NCBI GenBank assembly: GCA_905479845.1
Contig: CAJQOB010000199.1
Coordinates: forward strand, 1 to 12,807
Direction: 5' to 3'
DNA: 12,807 bases
Source of the DNA: an uncultured Flavobacteriales bacterium
Lineage (GTDB): Bacteria; Bacteroidota; Bacteroidia; Flavobacteriales_D; Crocinitomicaceae
Made by a program: the position numbers and the translations under genes
In this document: piece by piece, positions 5,009-12,807 of the stretch
Layout of the letters: each line of letters starts with the position of its first letter
Numbering within the stretch: position 1 is the first letter of the stretch
The notes under the pieces: generated by a model
What the model saw: only the letters and a program-made list of their open reading frames with translations
The model's database searches: none
What the model was told of the DNA's origin: nothing

Positions 5009-5671
5009 ATGATTTCTGTCACTACTTTTCAAGACCTAGTCTCTACTCCATTTCAAGGAGATCTAAACGTTGCCTGCTGGTCACGAAATTTGAAGGGTGA
5101 TTTTTCCGAAATCGTTAACAAGATAGAACTCACTGAAAACATTGTCGAACTTGACACGGACACACTTAACGCGCTTCAATTAAGCGAACAAGGACAAATT
5201 GCTCGCGAAATCTTATTGAATGATTTGCGATTGTTAGATGCTCATGGGGCATCGCCAGTTCTAAACCTCATCAAGGAATATGAGAAAGATGATTTCTTTT
5301 TCCCAACGGACGTTTATTCTTATCACGTAGACCGCTCTCCTATTCCGACGAGCACTTTTTTGTGCACTTATCACGGTGCCTCGAGTGATGTTCTTCCAAA
5401 TTCTCAAACCGAACAGAAGATAAATATCCCAGAAATCAGATGCGAACTGAAACAACTGTACGACGGTCCAGAGGAAGGATTTGACTCATTCTTGAAGGAA
5501 CATTTCTTTGACTTACATTATCGAGCAAAAGAAAACGCGCAGCCGATCAATTTAGGAATTGGTCACTTATGGAGACTGGCCGTTAACCACCCCGAAAGTG
5601 AATGTTTACCCTGCGTACACCGAGCACCGATTGAAAAAGACGGAAAAACGCGATTATTATTGATTTGTTAA
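5009..5671 (+). CDS. DUF1826 domain-containing protein
   Basis: This is a conserved protein of unknown function; the whole length matches the DUF1826 pattern. From the upstream alternative start, the conserved blocks are FPTDVYSYHVDR (105-116), CTYHGA (126-131), DLHYRA (175-180), GHLWRLAV (192-199) and PCVHRAP (208-214), followed by RLLLI. The arrangement H-x-D (113/115), distal His (211) and Arg (222) resembles the facial triad plus 2-oxoglutarate-binding Arg of Fe(II) dioxygenases; this is my inference. I choose ATG 5009 because AGGA lies 4 bases upstream; an in-frame TTG at 4988 would add 7 residues. It is cytoplasmic, with no signal or membrane segment. Its 3' end meets the convergent response regulator after 5 bp, leaving no room for a terminator. 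Confidence 0.85.
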   Translation: MISVTTFQDLVSTPFQGDLNVACWSRNLKGDFSEIVNKIELTENIVELDTDTLNALQLSEQGQIAREILLNDLRLLDAHGASPVLNLIKEYEKDDFFFPTDVYSYHVDRSPIPTSTFLCTYHGASSDVLPNSQTEQKINIPEIRCELKQLYDGPEEGFDSFLKEHFFDLHYRAKENAQPINLGIGHLWRLAVNHPESECLPCVHRAPIEKDGKTRLLLIC

Positions 5672-5676
5672 AATCA

Positions 5677-6294
5677 CTATTTCACGTACAATCCATACCC
5701 GCTCGAATGCACATTCTCAATCTTCACTGAAGCATCTCCCTTCAGGTATTTTCTCAGCTTTGCAATGTACACATCCATGCTTCGAGTCGTGAAGTAATTG
5801 TCTTCTTTCCAGATTTCCACTAATGCCTTTTCGCGTGGAGTTACATCATTCAAGTGCCGGCACAGCATCTCCAACAACGCTCCCTCTTTGGGAGAAAGCT
5901 TCTTAGGAGCATCCTTAACATGAAGCAAGCGTGGTTTTACCTCATAACGGTATTCACCGAGAGAATAACTTTCTTCAACTGGAGCTAAATTGACGCTTCC
6001 ACTCCTACTAAATAATGCTTCCAGTTTCAAGAGTAAAATCTCGATATCGAAGGGTTTGTTCAAATAATCATCAGCACCAACGCGGTACCCTTTGATCATA
6101 TCCTCCTTCATCTTCTTCGCTGTGAGAAAAATGATGGGTGTTATATTTCCACGAGCTCGAATTTTCTCGGTGAGGTCAAAACCATCCATGTGTGGCATCA
6201 TGACATCGAACACACACACATCATACGTTCCATTGACGAAGGTTGAATATCCCGACGCGCCATCCTTCGCCCAATCTACTTCGTGACCTGACAA
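5677..6294 (-). CDS. OmpR-family response regulator, RprY-like, 5'-truncated
   Basis: This is a receiver plus winged-helix DNA-binding regulator. Visible are the phospho-acceptor Asp30 in YDVCVFDVMMPHMDGF, Thr58 and Lys60 in IIFLTAKKMKED, and KGYRVGADDYLNKPFD, all closely resembling the Bacteroidota RprY group. The winged helix (about 107-205) ends in HSSGYGLYVK and looks complete. The N-terminus is missing: the protein begins at the segment equivalent to residue ~24, so beta-1 and the acidic EDD pocket that holds Mg2+ are absent. Reading in frame upstream gives Y-L-R-L-S-G-H, so homology stops at about 6303, where a different plus-strand gene begins. The only start is TTG 6294. No histidine kinase is adjacent. 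It is probably a pseudogene or assembly-broken gene; a DNA-binding remnant is the alternative. Confidence 0.85.
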   Translation of the reverse strand: MSGHEVDWAKDGASGYSTFVNGTYDVCVFDVMMPHMDGFDLTEKIRARGNITPIIFLTAKKMKEDMIKGYRVGADDYLNKPFDIEILLLKLEALFSRSGSVNLAPVEESYSLGEYRYEVKPRLLHVKDAPKKLSPKEGALLEMLCRHLNDVTPREKALVEIWKEDNYFTTRSMDVYIAKLRKYLKGDASVKIENVHSSGYGLYVK

Positions 6295-6297
6295 TCG

Positions 6298-7071
6298 CAG
6301 ATAATATCGTGAATGGCGTTGAAGTGGAAATGAGTGAAGACGAGTTGATGGAAATCAAAAGTCATCATGGGAACCATGGAAAAGTAATCAAAATGCATTT
6401 TGACGATGAAAAAATGGGCGATCATGAAGAGCGCATTGAAATTTCCGTGGAAGTAGATGACGAAGGAAATAATACCGTGAAGAAAATTGTGAACGGTGAA
6501 GAGGTAGAATTGACAGAAGATGAAATGAACGACATCCACATGTTTGAGATGATTGATGAGGATGACATGAATATCTTCATTCATAGCGATGAGCTTGAAG
6601 AAAACTTGGAAGGACTTGAGCTCGAACTCGAAGAATTAATCGAGGACGGTGGAGATGATGTAAAAATCATTACTCGACGAATCGACATTCATTCGGACGA
6701 AGAACATGACTTAGATTGGAAATCGAAAGATGCTGAAGATCACACAATCGTTCTTGTAACAGAAAACTATGATGAAAAGGCAGGCTGCTTCAGAAACAAA
6801 AATGAGATTCGAACAATCATCTGAAAACATGGATGTTTACCCGAATCCAAATGATGGAACGTTCAAGATTCGATACGAAAGTGATGAGAAGCAAAAAACG
6901 AACATTACAGTTACTGATGCTTCAGGAAAAAAGGTATTCGAAGAAGATCTTGGTAAATTCTCAGGAAGCTACGAGAAGGAAATTGATTTGAAAAAATTTG
7001 GTTCTGGAATGTACACGATCACCATTCAAAATGGAAACAATGAAGAAGTTCAAAAGGTGATGATAAAGTAA
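6298..7071 (+). pseudogene. Acidic repeat protein with T9SS sorting domain, 5'-truncated and frameshifted
   Basis: This is the remnant of a secreted type IX protein. The first part is highly acidic and contains a repeated block, IVNGVEVEMSEDELMEI and IVNGEEVELTEDEMNDI, 60 residues apart. The second part, from 6829, is a type A sorting domain: VYPNPNDGTFKIRYE, then TVTDASGKKVFEEDL, ending GMYTITIQNGNNEEVQKVMIK. There are two defects. Its 5' end is lost at the junction near 6300, where the reading frame runs into antisense response-regulator sequence with no signal peptide. The acidic part and sorting domain lie in different frames, reconciled if one G in GCAGGCTGC (6783/6784) is extra. The upstream frame otherwise stops at 6824. 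The original protein was probably a cell-surface or secreted acidic protein of unknown function. Confidence 0.75.
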
Positions 7072-7147
7072 GTTTAGCGTATGCTGGGGTGAGTTGAGAA
7101 TTGAGAAACCCAACTTCTATCAGCACTTAAATCTATCACATCCTCCT

Positions 7148-7180
7148 AAATCGCCCTGAAGAAATTTGGGGCGATTTTCT
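7148..7180 (+). terminator. Intrinsic terminator after the T9SS remnant
   Basis: AAATCGCCC (7148-7156) pairs with GGGCGATTT (7169-7177) around a 12-nt loop, followed by TCTGTTTC. It separates the remnant from the next gene and suggests the original gene ended its transcript here. Confidence 0.75.
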
Positions 7181-7234
7181 GTTTCGACCAGTTATCAACT
7201 CTTTAATTCGTACTTTTCTATAAACTAAACACCT

Positions 7235-7594
7235 ATGAAACATTTTCAATCCGTTCACTTCAGCGACAAAAACCGATTCGAATTTATCTACGAAAATGCA
7301 ACAGCCGACGAAATTGGCATTGCCATTGAAAAAGCACTCAGTACGGATCGGTACATCATAAAAGAGGGAGCACTCGGCGATCGCACTTACACAAAAGGAA
7401 ACCGCATTCTTCGTCTGATGCTCGGCGCTTTTTATAAGTACTTCGAATTCAATGTTGACGTAAAAGAGCGAGATGACAAAACGGTGATCGCTGCGATCCG
7501 CAAATCTTCATCTGGCGTGTCAGGCGGTCTCGTTGGAGTCAACCAGGTTAACAAAGAATTGAAACGTTTGGAAACGGTATTCCAAGAAATCTAA
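7235..7594 (+). CDS. Conserved hypothetical protein (119 aa)
   Basis: I do not recognise a named domain. The protein is small and soluble with no signal peptide or membrane helix. Its pattern alternates predicted strands and helices: an N-terminal FEFIYENATADEIGIAIEKALS, a central GDRTYTKGNRILRLMLGAF, a strand-rich middle, then the Gly/Ser segment KSSSGVSGGLVGVNQVNKELKRL and a C-terminal amphipathic helix. The basic central block and the GVSGGLVG loop are the most motif-like parts. It has normal codon use and is preceded by a terminator and a near-match (TACTTTTC, 7211-7218) to the Bacteroidota -7 box, so it is probably a monocistronic gene. Function unknown. Confidence 0.75.
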   Translation: MKHFQSVHFSDKNRFEFIYENATADEIGIAIEKALSTDRYIIKEGALGDRTYTKGNRILRLMLGAFYKYFEFNVDVKERDDKTVIAAIRKSSSGVSGGLVGVNQVNKELKRLETVFQEI

Positions 7595-7670
7595 TGTCAC
7601 TGTGAGCTGATCCTTTGGTTAAGGTTCTGACAAAGTCAAGCAGATACTTTATAATTGCAGATTTTCATTT

Positions 7671-7702
7671 ATTGAGAATGCGGTTCCGTTTCCCTATTTT
7701 TG
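7671..7702 (+). promoter_or_regulatory. Bacteroidota-type promoter overlapping the start of the 7TM-AraC gene
   Basis: TATTTTTG (7695-7702) matches the -7 box TAnnTTTG exactly, and ATTG (7671-7674) stands 20 bp upstream as a -33 element. Transcription should start about 7 bp downstream, at about 7709, on the ATG at 7707. This implies a leaderless mRNA or a different true start. Confidence 0.45.
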
Positions 7703-7706
7703 ATGC

Positions 7707-8819
7707 ATGGAAAGTATTTACTACGTCTCGGTAGCATTTGAAACAGCAATTGCCTTGGCTTGTACAATTTTCATCGTTTTATTGCTCGCAACTAAACTAC
7801 TCCCCAAGAAGGTAAGTCGAAATGGCATCTTACTCTTCCTTAACCTTATGTTTATTGCGTTGTTCTACTTGGTCATCAATGTGGGGTGGATTCATATTGC
7901 CATTCCCTTAATATGGCTCTTCATTCCTAGCACAATTACGGTTGGGTTGTTTTTCTATCGATTTAACACTATTTGGTTAAATCAGCCTAATAAGATGGAT
8001 CGTTTGCTTGCATTCATTCCATTAATTGTTCTGATTATTGCAATAATTCTGGAAACACTCAACTACACTTCTCCGGAAAATCCAACTATTCACTCTATCC
8101 GAATTAATTTCACAGAGAAAACAATGAAATACTTGTTCCCTCTTTACAGTGGAACGTTAATCATTTTAAACTTCATTAAGCTCAGACGTGCCGAACTACA
8201 CAACCGTGAAAACTATGCTTCTAAGGACGTTGTAAACCTCAATTGGTCGCGTATATCTCTTTTCTTCTATGTTGTCTTTTACATTGGTGTTATTCTTTCT
8301 GAGTTGGTGAGTTCCTTCGTCTCCGAATTACTCTTCAACCTATCAATTCTAATTTTGACCATGTACTTGGGGTATTATCAAATTCGTGTTATTGCGCGTT
8401 ACCTGAGGGTTGTACAAAATGTTCCGAATGAAGCTCCCAAGTCAGTTAAAGTAAAGGAACAAGTATCAACTGTTGATCCGAAATTAGAAGAGCTTTTTTC
8501 TTCCGTTGATGACTTAGTTGAGTCAGAAAAGCTATACCTGAACTTTGATATATCCATTCATGAGTTAGGCAAGCGAATGAATATGAATTCAAAATATCTT
8601 TCTCAGGCAATCAATAAGAAGGATGGATTGAACTTTAATCGATTTATCAATGAGAAACGAGTGAAATATGCTTCCCAACTCATTCTTGACGATGCCTACA
8701 ATGCCTATACAATAGAGGGAATAGCTAAAGAAAGTGGTTTCCGCTCGAAATCCACCTTCAACACCACCTTCAAAGCAATAATTGGCTGCACTCCTTCAGA
8801 GTACAAAAAACAAAACTGA
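7707..8819 (+). CDS. Seven-helix membrane AraC-family transcriptional regulator
   Basis: The N-terminal ~230 residues contain about seven hydrophobic helices (roughly 8-29, 41-60, 66-86, 102-120, 143-158, 182-203, 207-227). A linker of ~50 residues leads to an AraC/XylS double helix-turn-helix domain (about 282-368). In that domain, ISIHELGKRMNMNSKYLSQAIN is the first HTH, and IEGIAKESGFRSKSTFNTTFKAIIGCTPSEY is the second HTH with the family signature. This membrane-plus-AraC layout is common in Bacteroidota and implies sensing a signal at or in the inner membrane and binding DNA directly, without a kinase. The ligand is unknown. It ends 6 bp from the convergent giant T9SS gene, which is a possible but unproven target. 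It appears intact. Confidence 0.88.
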   Translation: MESIYYVSVAFETAIALACTIFIVLLLATKLLPKKVSRNGILLFLNLMFIALFYLVINVGWIHIAIPLIWLFIPSTITVGLFFYRFNTIWLNQPNKMDRLLAFIPLIVLIIAIILETLNYTSPENPTIHSIRINFTEKTMKYLFPLYSGTLIILNFIKLRRAELHNRENYASKDVVNLNWSRISLFFYVVFYIGVILSELVSSFVSELLFNLSILILTMYLGYYQIRVIARYLRVVQNVPNEAPKSVKVKEQVSTVDPKLEELFSSVDDLVESEKLYLNFDISIHELGKRMNMNSKYLSQAINKKDGLNFNRFINEKRVKYASQLILDDAYNAYTIEGIAKESGFRSKSTFNTTFKAIIGCTPSEYKKQN

Positions 8820-8825
8820 ATTGCT

Positions 8826-11800
8826 TTATTGAATTATTAGCTTCAATGTTTCTCTGCCACCTTCGTTGGTTGAAATAACAACGACATAGGCTCCCGGATC
8901 ATACATAGCATCTAGAACCATTGTCTTTTGACCGATACCTGTTCTTGTCAGAATAGTCGTTCCATCCAGTTTAATAATCGCAATTGAAGAGATTCGCAGC
9001 TCAGAACTCACAATTATTTCCTTCCCCACCTTTGATGGATTTGGATACAGCTTTACTCCCACTTTTTTCGACTCAATTACCACAACGTTACTGGCCGAAA
9101 TATCTCCATCAAAATCGAATTGCTTCAAACGATAATAGTTCAATTTCTTATCCACTCGATGCTCAAATGAATAACTCTGACTTTCTGTTGTTGTTCCGCT
9201 ACCATCAACTGTTCCAATTGGAGAGAAGACGACACCATCTATTGAATGCTCCACTACAAAATGACTGTTCTCAATTTCCGTTGCCGTTTCCCACGTCAAT
9301 ACATTCAAATCTCCGATTGCCTCACCACTGAAAGAAATTAACTCCACAGCTAATGGCGCTGTTGTGCAAATTTCATCTGCTAACCCTCCACTTTCAGCCA
9401 AGGCTTGCGTCGAATATGGGCCATTGAAATTGATTGTACAGATTTTCAATCCTGTTGTACTTGAATAATTCGGATCACTAGGGTCCATAAACACCTTGAC
9501 ATAATAGTAGTCCTTCATTCCAGCTGCAGGACCATTCATTCCTTGATACACTCTACGAGCGCCAGAGCCGCCATCAGTGGGATCACCATTCAAATTACAC
9601 GATTCTCCAGTAGTTGGAACAGTTACTCCCAGTACCTCACTAACCATTGTTACTCCTGGCTCCAAAGGTCGAGATGAACACGGCAAATCGTAATCATCGA
9701 TGTCCCCTTCTGTAGCGGATGACTCTGTGAGGTATTGCGATCTCAATTCGAAATCCAATAATTGGTCTTCTCCTACAACCTCTATCATCCAGAAGCTATT
9801 CGAAGGAGTTCCTACTGGCAGGTCAATTTTGAAATAAGCTTCTCGTAAATCATTACAACCTTCCGAACATCCAGAAGTGAGTGATTGATTATTCATCCCA
9901 CATTCCCAAGGGCTTGTATTTGCATCTGGGGTGTACACGTTCAATTTGTAATCAACAGCTGTCGTTTCATTCTCTTTGGAATACAACCTGAGGTAGTACG
10001 TTTGTCCCGGGTTCAAATGTCCAAATTGAGCAAAGCCCTGACTTCCCGCTGCAGTTCCTGTGGTAAATGTGTTTGAAGTTGCAACTATTGACGTCGGCGC
10101 ATTATACAACTGCAATGACAAAGGCCCTGTCGATGTACCAGTGGTATTTTCAAAAAATACGGTCACCCAACTTTTATTTGCATTGAAATATGGGCCGCCA
10201 TTTGCAGGACTTGGAGCGACAAATGTGAACCAAACTTCGCTTTCTGGAACTCCGGTACCCGCTGATTCTGATGCTCCCTGCATTGACCATGTTGGTAGGT
10301 TATCATAGTCGTTGCACGAATTAACAGGCATTGCTTCCGCAGAAGATGCCTCATCATTGCAGGGACGAGCTGTTCCTTCCTCGATAGTAATATCAAATGA
10401 GTATTCGTCATCGGAATTTAATGATGACGGTTTAACGCGTAGTAAGTAGAATTGTCCCTGCGTTAACCCCGTCACTGTCCAGGTCTCTCCTGCACCATCC
10501 AATGAACCACTGCAAGCGATCAAGTCGGCATCCGTACACCCATCATATACGAATGCATAGCCATCACGAAATGCGTTCCCGGCATTGTACGTAATGTCCA
10601 TACTATTAATCACTGAGGAAGAACTCAAGCCCGTCGACCCACATGTACTAGCAGGAACCTCAAAAATGAACCAAAGGTCTCGGTCATAAGTCAAGTTGAC
10701 TCCTCCACAATCTGAAGAAGTAATATCTGGATGACAATCCGTTGCATTTTCAAAATCATCGACAACGTAGTTAGTAGTTCCCGCAGGAATGAACCATGGA
10801 TTGAAATAATTCGTTGCGTTTCCTCCACCAACAATAGATGGTCCTGAACCGTCCCAAATGTTTTCACAATCATTATTGAAAGGGCCAACGGGATTAGGAA
10901 ATGCTTGCAAAAACACATTGTCTGCAATCGCTCCTGCAGTTTGGATCACTCTTAAGATGTACCCATCTCCAGTAGCTGATGTTCCGTGCAATTCATCCAA
11001 ACAATTCAACACCGCAGTACCGTTGGTAGTAATCGTCTGTGCATAAATGAAATCACTTGCCAAGCTAGCACAACTAGAGGCTCCATTTCGTTTGTAAATC
11101 ATTACCGTTAATTCCTGTCCAGCGGTTAAGCCTCCAACTTGAAGGTCAACAGAAGACGAGTAAACAGAATTCCCTTTATCCGTGCCAGCTACAGGATCAA
11201 ATTGATACCAGAGATCATTGCCAGTTTGGGTTGGTGCTGATCCCGATTCTGAAGCAAAATTGAAGTTTGCCGTTTGCGGACCAGCATCCAAGTCGAAACC
11301 GGGGAAAGTCTGTTGCATAATTTCGCAATTATCGTTTTCTGCCACTAAATTTCCCGTGATATTAAAGGATGACGCCAAGCTTCCTGTGGGCTTTACAATT
11401 CTAATTTTATACTCATTCCCAGCAGTCAACGCGTTGTCAAAATTCGTGATGTTTGTTTGATCGAAAACAACTGTCCCGCTCGACGAAATACTCATACAGC
11501 CGATTGGATCAGTATCTCCCGCTGCACAATAGTTATGAAGAAGAACATACATTGGACCTGCTGTCCCAGTAAAGTTGATGTCTACATTCAAATAGTAATT
11601 ACCTGTTGCTGGAGTTTCAACGCTATACCACAAATCCTCTTCGGATGTCGCAAAATTGATTCCATTGCAACTCTCACCATTCACCTCATCGTGAGTATCA
11701 GGGTCAATATTCGATTGGCTAATATCCCCTGTAGCCGTCAAGGGTAAAGAAGTAGTTGGATCCACAATATCGATGGCATCAGGACAGATATCATTCGGCT

Positions 11801-12807
11801 GGGGAGAAGTTGCAATTAGATCGAAAGAGCAATAGCTGATATCTGCAGGGTTGCAATTTGTTCCTGACGCTTGATCATCGTGAGGAATGATTCTGAGATA
11901 AATAGTTCCTGTTGAAGCAGAGATCACATCCGCTCCTCTGAAATGGATAGTTCCATCGGTTGAAATGAAAGGTTCATCACCATTTTCGTTGTCAACGTTA
12001 GCATCGAAATCAGCATCAACAATTCCACCTGAAAATGCCGTGCCGATATTCATCAAAGAAAGTGAACCACAAGCCCCTGTGTATGGCAAAATTGCCACAG
12101 GACAAGTCAATCCAGTAAAAGAAAGTGAGAACTGATCTGAGCCGTTCGGAATATCAATCTTGTACCAAAGGTCTGTATAATCCGTGTAGTAGTACGCCGA
12201 GTGTTGAGGACCCGATCCACAATTGCTCATCGTTGTTCCATTACCCATTGAAATTGTATTGGGTTCTCCAACTCCATCAGTTTCGCCACTATCATTGTTA
12301 GCTACAGATAAGTCGACAGTCGTCGAAACACCTAAAACATCGATCGCATCGCTACAAATATCTGGAGTACACACAGAAGTTTCAGAGTAAGATGTTTCAC
12401 AGACTACAAATGCACCACCCGTTGCGGTAATATCAATTGCGTGGCTTCCCGTTGCATATCCTGTGAAAGTATATGTAGTATTCAACACTGCATTGGATTG
12501 AACAAGTAATCCGTCGATCCAAATATCGGCAGCACTGCCATCTCCAAAACTGGTTACTGTTGTTTCAATGTCAAAATCAAGGTTGATACAATCAAGATTA
12601 ATCGAATTTGTCACGGCAACCGGAGGATTCGAACAAACGCACGATTCGGTTAAAGTTGCAGAACTGATATCGCACCCACCGTAATTCGTTCCCTCAACAG
12701 AAATCGTTTTGCTTACCCCTGCAGCAAATGGTCCAATCGTATAGCTACCTGTCAGCACATTAGTCTGGAAAATAGTTGTCCCATCTGTTATATCTACACC
12801 TGAGGCG
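8826..12807 (-). CDS. Very large modular secreted protein with T9SS type A sorting domain (5' end outside window)
   Basis: The frame is open to the window edge. The first available start would be GTG 12758 (1310 residues), but sequence continues upstream in frame with the same character, so the gene is partial. Residue numbers count from that GTG. It carries five or six degenerate modules of about 130-180 residues, each with a Cys/Asn-rich N-x-x-C opening (NDICPDAI, NDNCEIM, NNDCENI, RPCNDEA) and a conserved strand DLWY/DLWF/EVWF at 196, 375, 515, 694 and 841, with a weaker copy AYFKI at 974. A domain at about 1137-1230 (VELISFSGEAIGDLNVLTWETATEIENSHFVVEHS) is the familiar one that precedes sorting signals. 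The end (LYPNPSKVG...LKLIIQ) is the sorting domain. It is expected on the cell surface or released; a role in adhesion or binding is inferred. Confidence 0.88.
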   Translation of the reverse strand, partial: ASGVDITDGTTIFQTNVLTGSYTIGPFAAGVSKTISVEGTNYGGCDISSATLTESCVCSNPPVAVTNSINLDCINLDFDIETTVTSFGDGSAADIWIDGLLVQSNAVLNTTYTFTGYATGSHAIDITATGGAFVVCETSYSETSVCTPDICSDAIDVLGVSTTVDLSVANNDSGETDGVGEPNTISMGNGTTMSNCGSGPQHSAYYYTDYTDLWYKIDIPNGSDQFSLSFTGLTCPVAILPYTGACGSLSLMNIGTAFSGGIVDADFDANVDNENGDEPFISTDGTIHFRGADVISASTGTIYLRIIPHDDQASGTNCNPADISYCSFDLIATSPQPNDICPDAIDIVDPTTSLPLTATGDISQSNIDPDTHDEVNGESCNGINFATSEEDLWYSVETPATGNYYLNVDINFTGTAGPMYVLLHNYCAAGDTDPIGCMSISSSGTVVFDQTNITNFDNALTAGNEYKIRIVKPTGSLASSFNITGNLVAENDNCEIMQQTFPGFDLDAGPQTANFNFASESGSAPTQTGNDLWYQFDPVAGTDKGNSVYSSSVDLQVGGLTAGQELTVMIYKRNGASSCASLASDFIYAQTITTNGTAVLNCLDELHGTSATGDGYILRVIQTAGAIADNVFLQAFPNPVGPFNNDCENIWDGSGPSIVGGGNATNYFNPWFIPAGTTNYVVDDFENATDCHPDITSSDCGGVNLTYDRDLWFIFEVPASTCGSTGLSSSSVINSMDITYNAGNAFRDGYAFVYDGCTDADLIACSGSLDGAGETWTVTGLTQGQFYLLRVKPSSLNSDDEYSFDITIEEGTARPCNDEASSAEAMPVNSCNDYDNLPTWSMQGASESAGTGVPESEVWFTFVAPSPANGGPYFNANKSWVTVFFENTTGTSTGPLSLQLYNAPTSIVATSNTFTTGTAAGSQGFAQFGHLNPGQTYYLRLYSKENETTAVDYKLNVYTPDANTSPWECGMNNQSLTSGCSEGCNDLREAYFKIDLPVGTPSNSFWMIEVVGEDQLLDFELRSQYLTESSATEGDIDDYDLPCSSRPLEPGVTMVSEVLGVTVPTTGESCNLNGDPTDGGSGARRVYQGMNGPAAGMKDYYYVKVFMDPSDPNYSSTTGLKICTINFNGPYSTQALAESGGLADEICTTAPLAVELISFSGEAIGDLNVLTWETATEIENSHFVVEHSIDGVVFSPIGTVDGSGTTTESQSYSFEHRVDKKLNYYRLKQFDFDGDISASNVVVIESKKVGVKLYPNPSKVGKEIIVSSELRISSIAIIKLDGTTILTRTGIGQKTMVLDAMYDPGAYVVVISTNEGGRETLKLIIQ

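Noticed and set aside
6276..6584. His/Phe-rich minus-strand frame next to the response regulator
   Set aside because: It is antisense to the acidic GAT/GAA-rich plus-strand coding sequence (Asp/Glu codons read in reverse give His/Phe/Ile), so it is a composition shadow.
6766..6785. Programmed ribosomal frameshift site
   Set aside because: No recognised slippery heptamer, stem or stop-codon context is seen; a single extra G together with the 5' truncation fits pseudogene decay or sequencing error better.
8821..8840. Bidirectional terminator between the AraC regulator and the giant T9SS gene
   Set aside because: The 6-bp gap and flanks contain no convincing stem.
8984..11747. Several 60-115-codon plus-strand frames opposite the giant T9SS gene
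   Set aside because: All are shadows of the continuous minus-strand coding frame; none has a plausible product.

Overview
The window looks like a chromosomal piece of a Bacteroidota bacterium, most likely Flavobacteriales. Two lines of evidence support this. Two separate genes end in type IX secretion (T9SS) C-terminal sorting domains with the VYPNP / LYPNP motif, and there is a seven-helix membrane AraC-type regulator of the kind common in this phylum. In addition, start codons mostly lack Shine-Dalgarno sequences, and two upstream regions carry the Bacteroidota -7 box TAnnTTTG. Genus cannot be named from this sequence alone.

Layout, left to right. A DinB-superfamily metalloprotein (240-737) is followed by about 1.15 kb without protein genes. 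That gap is not empty. It first holds a cluster of short perfect palindromes (790-871), then four tandem copies, spaced 183-197 bp, of an approximately 80-nt unit (about 1061-1715). Copies 2-4 have the anatomy of a complete small-RNA gene: a sigma-54-type -24/-12 promoter (TGGCAY-N5-TTGA), a predicted start 13 nt past the -12 G that falls exactly at the conserved block, a 5' hairpin, a conserved unpaired core, and an intrinsic terminator whose stem shows compensatory base changes between copies. I regard this array as the most interesting content of the window.

Next come lepA (elongation factor 4), a small cysteine-rich exported GDCCVxC-type protein, a cyclase/kynurenine-formamidase-like metal hydrolase and a DUF1826 protein, all on the plus strand.

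Around 6300 there is a sharp junction. An OmpR-family response regulator (RprY-like, minus strand) has lost its first roughly 23 residues exactly where a plus-strand T9SS protein begins without its own start, and the latter also carries a +1 frameshift near 6783. This looks like a deletion that removed the 5' ends of two divergent genes, or an assembly join. A conserved hypothetical protein and the 7TM-AraC regulator follow. The right third is a very large modular secreted T9SS protein on the minus strand whose N-terminus lies beyond the window edge.

Functional links between neighbours are weak, and the plus-strand genes 240-5671 look like independent housekeeping or accessory genes. No mobile element, tRNA, rRNA or CRISPR array was seen.
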